Both the position numbers and the translations under genes were made by a program. 43,811 nt of DNA from Boseongicola sp. (lineage in GTDB: Bacteria; Pseudomonadota; Alphaproteobacteria; Rhodobacterales; Rhodobacteraceae). The notes beneath the pieces were generated by a model. The model saw only the letters and a program-made list of their open reading frames with translations, did no database searches and was not told the origin of the DNA. Shown here piece by piece: positions 15,511-24,971 of the stretch; positions within the stretch are counted from its first letter, which is position 1, and each line of letters starts with the position of its first letter. The stretch is taken from positions 1-43,811 of the forward strand of contig JAPPCV010000089.1 in NCBI GenBank assembly GCA_028824715.1. The letters are read 5' to 3'.

Positions 15511-17583
15511 ATGACCCACCGGCTATCCCCCATGTTCGACGCCGGTTCGATCGCCGTGGTCGGCGCTTCGGCCCGCCCCGGATCCTTCGGCGAGCGTCTG
15601 GCAAGGGCCGCGCTGTCGGCGGGTTTTGCCGGACAGGTCAGTTTCGTGAACCCGCGCGGTGGCGAAATTCTCGGGATGGAGGCGCTTCGTTCAATGCGAG
15701 AGCTTGACCACGCGCCGGACATGGCCGTGCTGGGCGTTGGCGCGCCAAATCTTGAAGCGGCACTGCTGGAGGCCATTGAAATTGGGGTCAGGGCGGCAGT
15801 GGTCTTCGACGCCTGTCATGGAACCATGCCGGACGGAACCTCGATTCTGTCCCGACTCAGGGATATCGCCTTCGAGGCGGACATTCCGGTCTGCGGCGGG
15901 GCGGGCATGGGCGTGATCAACACTCACAGCGGGCTGGTCGGGAGCTTTTACCCGGCCGATCACATGAAGTCCGGCGGCATTTCCCTGATCGCGCATTCCG
16001 GCAGCGTGTTCACCGTTCTGGGAATGAACGATCCGCGCTTTCGATTTGATCTCGTCGCTTCGCCCGGTCAGGAAATCGGAGCGACGATGGACGAGTACAT
16101 CTCCTATGCCGCCCGCCGCGACCCGACCCAGGCCATTGCCGTTTTCATGGAGAGCGCGCGCAATCCCGACGGGTTGGTGGACAGCCTGAAGCTGGCCCGT
16201 GACGCAGGTAAGCCCGTGGTGATCTGCAAGGTCGGGCGCACCGAGGAAAGTGCGCGGCTGGCGCGGTCGCATACCGGCGCGCTGGCGGGCAGCCACCAGG
16301 CCTACGAGACGGTGTTTCGCGAATGCGGCGCCATTTCGGTGGATACTGTGGACGCGCTGATGAACACCGCGCTGCTGTGCTCCACCGGGCGCAGCCCCGC
16401 ACCCGGCGGGGTCGGCTTGGTGACCGACAGCGGCGGCCTGCGTGAAATGCAGGTGGACCTGGCAGAGAAAATCGGCACGCCCCTCGCACGGCTGAGCGGT
16501 GATACGCTGACCGCCCTGCGCGAAGCCTTGCCGCCCGATCTGGAGCCCTCGAATCCGCTTGACTGTGCGGCGGACCTGACGGACGCGTTTGCCCGGGCGT
16601 TTGACAGTGGTCTGGACATATTGGCACACGCGCCGGAAGTCTCCATGCTGGGCCTTGAAGCCGATCTGCGCGATGATTTCGTCTATGCCCCGGAGCTGTT
16701 GGGTCATGCAATGCGTCTGGCGGACCGCACAAGCAAGCCTGTCTTTGTCTATGCAAGTTTCGGACAGACCCATAACCGCAGCATCGCGAACGAACTGGCC
16801 GAACTGGGCGTTCCCTGCCTGAACGGCGCCGGCATCGCCCTGCAGGCGGTCCGCGATTTCCAGGCCTGGGCCGATGCAGGTCGCGAGATGCCGGAGGCGT
16901 TGCCATTGGTTCCTCCCGCCGTGCCGCTGCCCTTGCCCCTGGACGAAGCCGCCAGTCTTGAAACGCTTGCCAAGTTCGGGGTTCCCGGTGCGCCGAGCCG
17001 TGTCTGCTCTGATGCGCAAACCCTCGCTGAAGCTGGGCGGGAATTGGGTTATCCGGTGGTGCTGAAGACTGCGGAAACCGGTGTTGACCACAAGAGCGAT
17101 CTGGGCGGCGTGGTCCTGAACCTGACGGACGGCCCATCGCTGTGCACGGCCTATTCTGACCTGTCCGTGAAGCTCGGGCCCCGCGTGACGGTCCAGAAAC
17201 AGGTCGGAATTGGTGTCGAACTGGCTCTTGGATGCGTGATCGATCCCGACTTTGGCCCGTTGGTCATGGTTTCCCCAGGCGGTACGCTGGTGGAGCTCTT
17301 CGACGAACGCATGTTCGCCCGCGCGCCGTTTGGTCCGGAACAGGCCGAGAAAATGATCCGCCGCCTGCGCATTGCCCGGCTGATGGATGGAGTGCGTGGT
17401 GGCCCTCCGAGCGACATCAAGGCAGCCGCCGCCGTGCTCAGCGACTTCTCGGTCGCCTGCGCGGCAATGCGGGATCATGTCGCCGAGATAGACGTGAACC
17501 CTGTTGTCGTTTCAGATGCTGGAGCCGTCGCGGTTGACGCGCTGATCGTAGCGGTGCGGGACCACGCAACCGACGCGGAATGA
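15511..17583 (+). CDS. NDP-forming acyl-CoA synthetase (fused alpha/beta)
   Basis: A 690-residue protein in the single-chain NDP-forming acyl-CoA ligase family. It begins with a CoA-binding Rossmann domain (GSIAVVGASARPGSFGERLA, residues about 12-31), followed by succinyl-CoA-ligase-like domains containing the phosphohistidine motif RSHTGALAGSH near residue 254. The C-terminal ATP-grasp domain includes GYPVVLKTAETGVDHKSDLG. It activates an acid to its CoA thioester with ATP. Members include acetate-CoA ligases, the feruloyl-CoA synthetase FerA and carnitine-type ligases. The next-door crotonase suggests a two-step activate-and-hydrate pathway, but the substrate is not visible. No clear gene follows for 640 bases. 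Confidence 0.9.
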   Translation: MTHRLSPMFDAGSIAVVGASARPGSFGERLARAALSAGFAGQVSFVNPRGGEILGMEALRSMRELDHAPDMAVLGVGAPNLEAALLEAIEIGVRAAVVFDACHGTMPDGTSILSRLRDIAFEADIPVCGGAGMGVINTHSGLVGSFYPADHMKSGGISLIAHSGSVFTVLGMNDPRFRFDLVASPGQEIGATMDEYISYAARRDPTQAIAVFMESARNPDGLVDSLKLARDAGKPVVICKVGRTEESARLARSHTGALAGSHQAYETVFRECGAISVDTVDALMNTALLCSTGRSPAPGGVGLVTDSGGLREMQVDLAEKIGTPLARLSGDTLTALREALPPDLEPSNPLDCAADLTDAFARAFDSGLDILAHAPEVSMLGLEADLRDDFVYAPELLGHAMRLADRTSKPVFVYASFGQTHNRSIANELAELGVPCLNGAGIALQAVRDFQAWADAGREMPEALPLVPPAVPLPLPLDEAASLETLAKFGVPGAPSRVCSDAQTLAEAGRELGYPVVLKTAETGVDHKSDLGGVVLNLTDGPSLCTAYSDLSVKLGPRVTVQKQVGIGVELALGCVIDPDFGPLVMVSPGGTLVELFDERMFARAPFGPEQAEKMIRRLRIARLMDGVRGGPPSDIKAAAAVLSDFSVACAAMRDHVAEIDVNPVVVSDAGAVAVDALIVAVRDHATDAE

Positions 17584-18224
17584 AGGTTGCCGCCAACCGC
17601 AATGGTCGCCGCGAAGGACGGGACCGGGAAGGTTCCGTTCAGATTCGGCAGAAAATCGAGCCGTTCCGTCTCCGTCAATTTCGCAAGATTCCGCAGCCAT
17701 GCTGGCGGCCGTCCGCCCGACGTTCAACCAGCCCTGGGTTCAGAGGCAACCCGCAATCGCCACTGACCCGCTGCTGGCATGCAACCTGGCCAAAACCGGG
17801 CTGCGCCAGTTCCGACACCGCGCGTTCGGGCTCTTCCCTGATCTGGGAAGGCAGCCTGTCTGCGGCCACGGGCAAGTCGCTCCTCCCTGTTGTTGGCCTG
17901 CCTGTTCTGACATCATGTCGTTGACTCCCTGATCGGCTTCGTAGGAAGCTCCTTCCTGCACATGTCCAAGCGTCCCGCCGTGCCGGGTCGCCCGCTGAAC
18001 GCAGAACCCCTGGACCCGGCACTGGACAAGCAGGCGGGATTCCTTGCACGCTCGGACCTGTGCTCTGACAAGACGATTTCGGCAAGCCCGAACATGCCGC
18101 CGCCTGAAACCGAAAGTGAAGCAAGGAGCGATGGAAACCAGGAGGCTCTGCGTCCTTCGGACCGGCACGTCTTCGGCTTGGACGTCCCTTGCCTTTCAAT
18201 GCACTGAATCAAGGAGGATGCACG
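17584..18224. other. Long intergenic stretch, no confident gene
   Basis: This interval of about 640 bases lies between the acyl-CoA synthetase and the VOC protein genes. Open frames on both strands have composition typical of frame-shadow translations (high Arg, Pro, Cys and Ser) and no recognisable motif. It may contain a decayed gene or a regulatory region. A strong AAGGAGG ribosome site at 18211-18217 belongs to the VOC gene. No tRNA or clear terminator was seen. Confidence 0.5.
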
Positions 18225-18638
18225 ATGCAAGTTACACCGTACCTGTTCTTCAACGACGGACTCTGCCGGGAGGCGATGACGAATTACGCAGACATCTTGG
18301 GAGGCGAGCTGGGAATGGTTGTTGCGGCGGCCGACATGCCGCCCGAGTTTCCCATCGACGAGGACAAGAAGAATTGGCTGGCCCATTGCGAAGTGAATTT
18401 TCCCGATGGCAAGTTGATGGGGTCGGATTCCATCATGGGACCATCGGACCCGATGGCCGGGGCGAACGTGATGGTGAGCTTCGAATCGAAGGAACCTGCG
18501 GAAATCGCCTTCAACAGACTCGTCGAGGGCGGGGAGACCACCATGCCGTTTGCGCCAACCTTCTGGAGCGCGGGATTCGGCATGCTGACCGACCGGTACG
18601 GCGTGCGCTGGATGATCGGCTGCGAAGAAGCGCCCTGA
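18225..18638 (+). CDS. PhnB-like VOC family protein
   Basis: The 137-residue protein begins MQVTPYLFFNDGLCREAMTN, the start of PhnB/DUF899-like glyoxalase superfamily proteins. It has the expected YADILGGELG, LMGSDSIMGPSD, EIAFNRLVEGGETTMPFAPT and FWSAGFGMLTDRYGVRWMI segments. These proteins form a vicinal-oxygen-chelate fold, but many lack metal ligands and enzymatic activity. The function here is unknown. The start is set by AAGGAGG at 18211-18217; an upstream in-frame ATG at 18189 lacks such a site. It stands alone, 57 bases before trpA. Confidence 0.85.
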   Translation: MQVTPYLFFNDGLCREAMTNYADILGGELGMVVAAADMPPEFPIDEDKKNWLAHCEVNFPDGKLMGSDSIMGPSDPMAGANVMVSFESKEPAEIAFNRLVEGGETTMPFAPTFWSAGFGMLTDRYGVRWMIGCEEAP

Positions 18639-18695
18639 GGCGTTGATCTTCCCTGGCTGATTGTGCACAGAGATTGGGACTGACGGAGAGGTTCC

Positions 18696-19487
18696 ATGAC
18701 CCGGATTGATGCCCGTTTCGCGGCCCTGAGGGCCGAGGGCCGAAAGGCCTTCGTCGCCTATGTGATGGCGGGGGACCCCGACTATGACGCCTCGCTCGAA
18801 ATACTGAAGGGCCTGCCCGGCGCTGGGGTCGACGTGATCGAGCTGGGCTTGCCGTTCACTGACCCGATGGCGGACGGGCCGGTGATTCAACTCGCAGGGC
18901 AGCGCGCCCTGGCTGCCGGTCAGACGCTCAAGAAGACACTGGCCCTGGTGCGGGCGTTTCGTGAGGATGACGACGAGGCACCGATCGTGCTGATGGGATA
19001 CTTCAACCCGATCATGAATCATGGTGTCGACGCTTTCTTGCACGATGCAAAGGCTTCTGGCGTTGATGGCCTGATCATAGTCGACCTGCCTCCCGAGGAG
19101 GACGACGAGCTCTGCATCCCGGCGCAGGAGGCAGGCCTGAACTTCATCCGGCTTGCCACGCCCACCACCGACGAGAGGCGCCTGCCAAAGGTCATGCAGA
19201 ACACGTCCGGGTTCGTCTATTATGTCTCGATCACCGGGATCACCGGCGCAGCCGACGCTGTTGCCGGCGAAGTCGGGCCGGAAGTGGACAGGATTAGGGC
19301 GTCTACGGAACTGCCCGTCGTGGTCGGGTTCGGGATCAAGACGCCGGAAGCAGGCCGAGAAATCGCCCGCGTAGCGGACGGTGCCGTGGTTGGATCCGCA
19401 ATCGTCGATCTCGTCGGACAGGGACGGCCGCCTGCAGAAGTGCTAGAGTTCGTTCGTGACCTTGCCGACGGGGCTCATTCGGCGTGA
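18696..19487 (+). CDS. trpA: Tryptophan synthase alpha subunit
   Basis: The 263-residue TIM-barrel enzyme shows all the landmarks: [40 protein letters not shown] with its catalytic Glu and Asp region, [23 protein letters not shown] with the second acidic residue, [10 protein letters not shown], and [11 protein letters not shown] for phosphate binding. It cleaves indole-3-glycerol phosphate to indole and glyceraldehyde 3-phosphate and passes indole to TrpB. trpB is not in the window. The ATG follows GGAGAGG. The alpha-galactosidase gene converges on it from the right. Confidence 0.96.
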   Translation: MTRIDARFAALRAEGRKAFVAYVMAGDPDYDASLEILKGLPGAGVDVIELGLPFTDPMADGPVIQLAGQRALAAGQTLKKTLALVRAFREDDDEAPIVLMGYFNPIMNHGVDAFLHDAKASGVDGLIIVDLPPEEDDELCIPAQEAGLNFIRLATPTTDERRLPKVMQNTSGFVYYVSITGITGAADAVAGEVGPEVDRIRASTELPVVVGFGIKTPEAGREIARVADGAVVGSAIVDLVGQGRPPAEVLEFVRDLADGAHSA

Positions 19488-19539
19488 AGCGCGCCGCGCA
19501 ACTGCGCAATCTGAGACCGATCGGGACAACGCACGGGCA

Positions 19540-19570
19540 GGGCGTCCAGGGAATTTCGGGCCGGACGCCC
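19540..19570. terminator. Weak hairpin between convergent trpA and alpha-galactosidase genes
   Basis: GGGCGTCC (19540-19547) pairs with GGACGCCC (19563-19570) across a 15-base loop, in the 93-base space between two convergent stop codons. Its position fits a two-way terminator, but there is no T-run, so the call is tentative. Confidence 0.3.
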
Positions 19571-19580
19571 ACTGCGCGCA

Positions 19581-21662
19581 TCAGGGGAGCGAGCCCTCGA
19601 TGACCCAAAGGGATGCGGGATAGCTCCAGGGAAGCGTGAGGCCCTTGGAGACCAGGAAGCGTCCTGAGAGCATCAGCGGCCCGTTCTTCAACGCCATGTT
19701 TCCGCGTGAGAGCCGTACGGCGTCGTCGCGGTTGGCAAGCTCGACTCGATAGGACGCATTCGGGTCGAGTTCCGCGAGACGGATCGGGCGGGGCAGGATC
19801 TGGGCCGAAGTCGCCGACTTGCCGATGAAGGCAGCGAAGCGGGAGCGGTCTGCCGCGATGTGCATCTCGGCAATGATCGCCGGGTCCGCGCTGTCAAGGC
19901 GCAGGATGTCCCCTTGCATCATCCAGCCGCGATTGCTCTTCCACCATGCAATGACCTTTGCAAGAACCTCCGTTTCGCCTTCGGTCAATTCGCGGGGATC
20001 CATTTCGATGCCCATGTGACGGCTCGCGGCGACCCATGCCCGGAACCGGATGTCCAGGTTCCGTCCGCTCGTGTGGCTGACGCGAGGCCCGACATGGCTT
20101 CCGGTCACGGCTGCAGGCAGGAAGAGCGCGGCGTTATGCTGCATGGAGAGGCGCTCCAGTGCGTCATTCGAGTCCGAAAGCCAGGCCCGCTGGGTGTGCG
20201 AGAGGATGCCCAAGTCGAGTCGTCCGCCGCCGGAGGCACAGGTCTCGATCTCGACGTCGGGAAATGCCTCGCGAAGCTGGCCCATCAAGACGTGCGTTCC
20301 CTCGGCTTGCGCGTGATCGGGAACCGGCAGGACGCGATTGTGGTCCCACTTGATGTAGTCGATGTCGTGGGCGCGAAGGATTGCCGCGATCTTCGCGAAG
20401 GCGTGTTCGCGAACAGCCGTGTTCGACATGTCGAGCGCCATCTGCTGGCGCCCGAGAATCTGGTCGCCTGGTCCGAACGCCCAGTCCGGATGCTTTCGAT
20501 AGACGCCGCTGTCGGGGTTGATCATTTCTGGCTCGAACCAAATGCCAAACGTCATGCCGAGGCCGTGAACGTGTTCGATGAGCGGATCCAGGCCGTCCGG
20601 GAACTTGCGTCGGTCAACATCCCAGTCCGGAATCGAGCTGGTGTCGTCATTGCGCGCGTCGAACCAGCCGTCGTCGAGCACGAAGCGCTCCGCGCCAAGG
20701 CGGGCGGCGCGACCGGCGATGTCCTTGAGCACCTCGGGCTTGTGGTCGAAGTAGACCGCCTCCCAGCAATTGTAGTGCAGGGGACGTGGGCGCTCCGGTC
20801 TTGGCCAGGTCACGACGTGGTCTCGGACGTGACGCTGGAATGACACCGCGCATCCGTTCAGCCCGGTTCGGGAATAGGCGAGATAGAGGGGTGCCGTTGC
20901 GAATTCCAGGCCAGGCCTCGAATCGATTCCCGTGGCGTGGCCGAACTGGACCTGGCGTCGCCCGTCCGGGAGCTCTTCGGCCACCATGCGGTGGCCACCG
21001 GACCAGCCGTAGTGAAACGCCCATGCCTCGCCCTGGGTGTTCGTCGTGCCACGTGCAGGCACGAAGAGCCCTGGAAAATGCTCGTGGCCGGATCGTCCCG
21101 TGCGATTCTCGCGGAGGCGGATGCCTGGGATCCACGGCGTGCGGTTCAATTGGAATTCGCCGCACCAACGGCCCGAGACGTCGATCATTTCGTCCGAGTG
21201 CTGGGCGGCAGGCATGACTGGAGCTGCCAGCCAAAGCACGCGGATTGGCTTGTCCGACCTAAGCGTGGCGGACGCCGTGATGACCCGGGTCGCGGAATCC
21301 ACGGCAAGTTCCGCAATATAGGTCATTCCGTTCGCGTCATCGCGGTAGGTCAGGCCGATGCGGCCGCCTTCGGCGTCTGCAGAAACAAGCAGCAAGGTTC
21401 CATGGATCGGCGTGCCGTCGACGGCATGCGCGATCAGGCCGGGCTGTCCTGGAAAGGTCCGTGCCGTTTCCGGGCAGATCGAGAGATCGGGGTTCTCGTC
21501 CAGCATGCCGCCCGTTACGTCGTGACCGCTCGCGTCAACGAGCGCGCCCAGGTCTTCTGACGCGGGCAAGGCGGCGCCCCAATACATGACTTCAGGCAGA
21601 CGATTCCCGCGTGCGGCCAGAACCACGGTTTGGTGGCCGTCGTCGAGTCTCCATGCGTGCAT
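19581..21662 (-). CDS. Alpha-galactosidase, glycoside hydrolase family 36
   Basis: The 693-residue enzyme has an N-terminal beta-sandwich and a TIM barrel with the GH36 signatures. The nucleophile is Asp440 in YIKWDHNR, the acid/base is Asp497 in WLSDSND, and ETCASGGGRLDLGIL (about 473-487) plus VLDDGWFDARNDD line the active site. It removes alpha-1,6-galactose from melibiose- or raffinose-type sugars. No signal peptide is present, so it acts in the cytoplasm after import. The start ATG overlaps the upstream permease stop (TAATG). The open frame continues upstream, but that part is translated permease sequence in another frame. It is the last gene of the binding protein-permease-permease operon. 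Confidence 0.93.
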   Translation of the reverse strand: MHAWRLDDGHQTVVLAARGNRLPEVMYWGAALPASEDLGALVDASGHDVTGGMLDENPDLSICPETARTFPGQPGLIAHAVDGTPIHGTLLLVSADAEGGRIGLTYRDDANGMTYIAELAVDSATRVITASATLRSDKPIRVLWLAAPVMPAAQHSDEMIDVSGRWCGEFQLNRTPWIPGIRLRENRTGRSGHEHFPGLFVPARGTTNTQGEAWAFHYGWSGGHRMVAEELPDGRRQVQFGHATGIDSRPGLEFATAPLYLAYSRTGLNGCAVSFQRHVRDHVVTWPRPERPRPLHYNCWEAVYFDHKPEVLKDIAGRAARLGAERFVLDDGWFDARNDDTSSIPDWDVDRRKFPDGLDPLIEHVHGLGMTFGIWFEPEMINPDSGVYRKHPDWAFGPGDQILGRQQMALDMSNTAVREHAFAKIAAILRAHDIDYIKWDHNRVLPVPDHAQAEGTHVLMGQLREAFPDVEIETCASGGGRLDLGILSHTQRAWLSDSNDALERLSMQHNAALFLPAAVTGSHVGPRVSHTSGRNLDIRFRAWVAASRHMGIEMDPRELTEGETEVLAKVIAWWKSNRGWMMQGDILRLDSADPAIIAEMHIAADRSRFAAFIGKSATSAQILPRPIRLAELDPNASYRVELANRDDAVRLSRGNMALKNGPLMLSGRFLVSKGLTLPWSYPASLWVIEGSLP

Positions 21663-22510
21663 TACTTGACGGCGCCAAGCGTGAGACCGGCAATGAAGTG
21701 CCTTTGCATCAGGAAGAACATCAGGACGGGCGGCAGGGCCGCGACGATCGAGCCCGCGCTCATCAGGTGATAGGCGGCGCGATACTGGGCATTGAAGGAC
21801 GTGATGCCGGCGGTGACGGGCTGGCTTTCCGGTCCTTGTGTCAGCACGACCGCCCAGAAATAGTCGTTCCAGATGAAGGTGAAGATCAGCACCGACAGAG
21901 CGGCCAAGGCCGGCTTCATCAGCGGCAGGACAACGAACCAGAAGATCCGCCATTCGGCGACGCCCTCCACCCGGGCCGCCTCGATCAGCGGGAAAGGCAG
22001 TGCGCGGATGAAGTTGCGCATGAACAGAGTGCAGAATCCCGTCTGGAACGCGATGTGGAAGAGGACGAGGCCCGTCTTGGTGTTGTAGAGGCCCATGTCA
22101 AGCGTGAGGTCCCGCACCGGCACCATGAGAATCTGGAACGGCACGAAGTTGCCCGCGACGAACATGAAGAAGATCCAGAGATTTGCACGGAACTTGTAGA
22201 TTCCAAGGGCGAATCCCGTCATCGAAGACAGCGCGACCGCCCCGATCACCGTCGGCACCGTGATGAAGACGGAGTTCAGGAGATAGCGTGGCATGTCGCT
22301 TTCGAGGAAGACCTTGCCGTAGTTGGCAAGGCCTTCGAAGGTCGAGGGAATCCCCCAATAGTTTCCGGTCGTGAAATCCGCATCCGGCTTGATCGAGAAG
22401 ACCGCGACCGCGAGCAATGGCGCCAGCCACATCAGGAGGGCAATTGGCAGCAGCGTCTTGTAGGCAGCCTGCGTGGTCCGGCCGGTGGATTCGATCGGTC
22501 TCGGAAACAT
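21662..22510 (-). CDS. Sugar ABC transporter permease (MalG type)
   Basis: A 282-residue inner-membrane protein with about six hydrophobic helices. The EAA loop, IEAARVEGVAEWRIFWFVVLP (with the conserved EAAxxDG-type Glu-Ala-Ala), contacts the ATPase. LLMWLAPLLAVAVFSIKP near the N-terminus and FIWNDYFWAVVLT in a later helix are typical of the MalG/LacG group. It forms the channel together with the neighbouring MalF-type permease for an alpha-galactoside importer. The alpha-galactosidase gene begins within its stop codon, and its start lies one base after the preceding permease stop, a tight operon. Confidence 0.92.
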   Translation of the reverse strand: MFPRPIESTGRTTQAAYKTLLPIALLMWLAPLLAVAVFSIKPDADFTTGNYWGIPSTFEGLANYGKVFLESDMPRYLLNSVFITVPTVIGAVALSSMTGFALGIYKFRANLWIFFMFVAGNFVPFQILMVPVRDLTLDMGLYNTKTGLVLFHIAFQTGFCTLFMRNFIRALPFPLIEAARVEGVAEWRIFWFVVLPLMKPALAALSVLIFTFIWNDYFWAVVLTQGPESQPVTAGITSFNAQYRAAYHLMSAGSIVAALPPVLMFFLMQRHFIAGLTLGAVK

Positions 22511-22511
22511 T

Positions 22512-23456
22512 TCAGCGCGCTCCCTTCTCTTCCTTCCACATCGACCAGAGGAAGTAGGCGATGAAGCAAAGCATGATCAGGAAGAGGACCACGGCGATGG
22601 CTGCGCCGTATCCCATCCTGAAGCCGTATTCGGAAAGCGCGACCTCGAACATGTAGAAGGCGAGTACGCGCGATGATCCGAAGGGTCCGCCCTGCGTCAT
22701 GATCGAGATCAGGTCAAATGAGCGCAGCGCGCCTATGATCGTCACCACGAAGGCGATGAAGGTCGCGGGCTTCAGCTGCGGGATGATCACGTGCCAGAGC
22801 ATCTTCCATCCCTTGGCGCCGTCGAGACGGCCGGCCTCGACCTGTTCGGGATCCACCGCGTTCAGCCCCGTGAGGTAGAGGATCATGCAATAGGCGGTCT
22901 GAGGCCACAGGCCGGCGGCGATGATCCCGTAGGTCACTAGGCGCTCGTCACCCAGGACGTTGACCGGCCCAAGGCCGACCCAGCCGATGATCGTGTTCAG
23001 GAGCCCGAAGGTCGGATCGTAAAACCAGGTGAAGACCAGCCCGACGACGACCTGGCTGATGACGAACGGAAAGAAGAAGAGCGACTTGTAGAGCCTGATG
23101 CCCCAGACGTTCTGGTTGAGAAAGAGAGCGATCATCAGACCCGCCGGGATCGCAAGGAGGTATAGGAACAGCCAGATCACGTTGTTCTTGAGAGAGACGA
23201 AGAAGGCGTCCCGGTCGACGAATTCCCAGTAGAGGTCCTGATAGTTCCGCAACCCGATGTATTCGGCCTCTCCGAGCCCGTCCCATTCGTAGAGCGAGAC
23301 GTTGAAGGACTGGAAGATCGGGGAAATTACGTAGAAGATGAAGAAGAGAACGCCGGGCGCAAGGAAGAGCCAAGGCGTGATCGCGATCTGGTTCCTGCGA
23401 AACCACGAGCCGCCGCCATTGACCGCGCGGACATCTTGAAGGCTGGACTCGCTCAT
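22512..23456 (-). CDS. Sugar ABC transporter permease (MalF type)
   Basis: A 314-residue permease with six predicted helices. ITPWLFLAPGVLFFIFYVIS forms the first, and PEQVEAGRLDGAKGWKMLWHV is the EAA motif that docks on the ATPase; LPAG-type loops follow. I chose ATG 23456 (MSESSLQDVRAVNGGG) because GGAGCAAGG precedes it; the longer frame to 23555 would include the intergenic stem-loop. It lies 108 bases after the binding-protein gene and pairs with the MalG-type permease. Substrate: probably an alpha-galactoside, inferred from the operon. Confidence 0.92.
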   Translation of the reverse strand: MSESSLQDVRAVNGGGSWFRRNQIAITPWLFLAPGVLFFIFYVISPIFQSFNVSLYEWDGLGEAEYIGLRNYQDLYWEFVDRDAFFVSLKNNVIWLFLYLLAIPAGLMIALFLNQNVWGIRLYKSLFFFPFVISQVVVGLVFTWFYDPTFGLLNTIIGWVGLGPVNVLGDERLVTYGIIAAGLWPQTAYCMILYLTGLNAVDPEQVEAGRLDGAKGWKMLWHVIIPQLKPATFIAFVVTIIGALRSFDLISIMTQGGPFGSSRVLAFYMFEVALSEYGFRMGYGAAIAVVLFLIMLCFIAYFLWSMWKEEKGAR

Positions 23457-23529
23457 TGCCTTGCTCCCGCAGGAAACCGTCCTGGAAACAGCACTCAAAA
23501 AAAACTGGAATTGAACTGTCGTTGTCAAG

Positions 23530-23551
23530 GGGCACCCCGTGAGGGGTGCCC
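23530..23551 (-). promoter_or_regulatory. Perfect stem-loop between binding-protein and permease genes
   Basis: GGGCACCCC (23530-23538) and GGGGTGCCC (23543-23551) form a perfect 9-bp stem with a 4-base loop, 13 bases after the binding-protein stop. No T-run follows in the direction of transcription. In many binding-protein operons such a structure protects the upstream message from 3' exonucleases or partly terminates transcription, so that more binding protein than permease is made. Confidence 0.7.
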
Positions 23552-23564
23552 GCAAAAGTCCGGA

Positions 23565-24830
23565 TTACCTGTAGATCCGCTGGCGCGCACGCTCGAGCTT
23601 GGCGAGAATGCGATCCAGGTTGTCTGGCTTGACCATGAATTCCTGGAAGCCTTCCATCGAGACCTTGGCCATTTCGGCCGGCGCATCGCGGTCCCAGAAC
23701 TGGGCGACGCCGCCGGGGCTGTTCGATGACAGCATGGCAAAGCCTTCGTTCAGGAACTTGTCGTCGTCGACCGACGACATTGCGTTGACCGGAAGCTGGC
23801 CCAGGTTGCTGCCGTTGTTTATTTCGGTCTGCTCGTCGGGCGAGACGACAAAGCGCAGGAACTCGCGTGCCGCCTCCTTGTTCGCGGCATTTGCCGGAAT
23901 GTGGAAGGTGTCAGTCGGCGCGTCCTCGGAAAGGGCGACGCCAGGGGTGATGACCGGAAACTGGTAGAAGTCCAGTTGATCATCGGTGAGACCGGCATCG
24001 CGTAGCGGAGCCACGGAGAAGTTGCCCATCAGGTAGTGCACAGCGTCACCGTTGACCATGAACGGAAGCGCTTCCTGCCAGCTGTAGGTCTGGTGGTTGT
24101 CGATGAATCCGCCCATGTCGATCAGTTCACGCCAGTTGGCGAAGGTCTGTTTGACACGGTCGTCATCCCAGCTGATTTCGCCGCCGGCGAGTTGCATATG
24201 GAAGTCGAACCCGTTGGTGCGCATGTTCAGGTAGTCGAACCAGCCGCCGGCAGTCCACAGGAACTTGGTGCCGATGGTGTAGCACTTGCGGCCCGATGCG
24301 AGGATGGCCTCGCAGTTCGCCTTGAACTCTTCCCAGTTGGACGGTTCGTTCAGGCCAAGCTCCTCGTAGATGTCCTTCCGGTAGTAGACCCCCCATTGGT
24401 AGTAGGTATAGGGCACGCCCCACTGCTTGCCGTCGATGGTCATTGCGCCTTTCGTCGAGGCAAGGTTCTCGGCGATTTCCGGCTCGTTCCAGAGATCAGA
24501 GACATCCTCGAACAGGCCTGCGTCCACGTAAGGGCGCATCCGGTTCGCTGCATACCAGGTTGCAACGTCTGGCGGGTTCGCAGTCAGGAAGTTCCTGATC
24601 TGCGTCTTGTATTCCTCCCTGTCGATCACGGTGGTCTCGATGTTGAGATCCGGATGCTCCGCTTGGAATCGGGCGATCACGGCTTCCATGGTCGCGCGCG
24701 GGGCAGGGTTCGAAGTGTCGAGGAAGATCTTCAGGTCTCCTGACAGCGACTGGCCGCTGGCAGAAGTTCCGCCGACCGTCATGGCCGCAAGGCCTAGCGC
24801 CGCGATGGACGCCTTTAGGATGGAACGCAT
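23565..24830 (-). CDS. Sugar ABC transporter substrate-binding protein
   Basis: The 421-residue periplasmic protein begins MRSILKASIAALGLAAMTVG followed by GTSASGQ, a Sec signal peptide with a probable cleavage after ASG or SAS. The mature part is a type-1 extracellular sugar-binding domain: RFQAEHPDLNIETTVIDREEYKTQ, WGVPYTYYQWGVYYRKDIYEE and TDTFHIPANAANKEAAREFLRF are family landmarks. ATG 24830 has GGGAGA upstream; the open frame continues into the regulator region but has no start signals. With the two permeases, the divergent ATPase and the GH36 enzyme, the ligand is likely an alpha-galactoside such as raffinose or melibiose (inference). Confidence 0.93.
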   Translation of the reverse strand: MRSILKASIAALGLAAMTVGGTSASGQSLSGDLKIFLDTSNPAPRATMEAVIARFQAEHPDLNIETTVIDREEYKTQIRNFLTANPPDVATWYAANRMRPYVDAGLFEDVSDLWNEPEIAENLASTKGAMTIDGKQWGVPYTYYQWGVYYRKDIYEELGLNEPSNWEEFKANCEAILASGRKCYTIGTKFLWTAGGWFDYLNMRTNGFDFHMQLAGGEISWDDDRVKQTFANWRELIDMGGFIDNHQTYSWQEALPFMVNGDAVHYLMGNFSVAPLRDAGLTDDQLDFYQFPVITPGVALSEDAPTDTFHIPANAANKEAAREFLRFVVSPDEQTEINNGSNLGQLPVNAMSSVDDDKFLNEGFAMLSSNSPGGVAQFWDRDAPAEMAKVSMEGFQEFMVKPDNLDRILAKLERARQRIYR

Positions 24831-24858
24831 GCTATTTCTCCCAGTTTGTCCCATGTTT

Positions 24859-24877
24859 GGTTCCATATAATGAAACC
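24859..24877. promoter_or_regulatory. Palindromic operator in the divergent IclR/binding-protein promoter region
   Basis: GGTTCCAT-ATA-ATGAAACC is a 19-base inverted repeat (arms matching at seven of eight positions) in the 141-base space between the divergent genes. On the minus strand, TTGACA (24920-24925) and TAGGAT (24895-24900), 19 bases apart, form a candidate promoter for the binding-protein operon, which would place the palindrome just downstream of the start point. It is the likely site for the adjacent IclR regulator. Confidence 0.6.
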
Positions 24878-24971
24878 TAGTTTTGCATATTGAAATCCTA
24901 ACACGATTCAGGTTACCCTTGTCAACACGGCATTGCGATTTCCTTGCATGCCGGGCGGAGGATGGAATCGA

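Noticed and set aside
21663-21953. N-terminal extension of the alpha-galactosidase frame
   Set aside because: It is the MalG-type permease coding region in another frame; the enzyme's start is fixed by the TAATG overlap.
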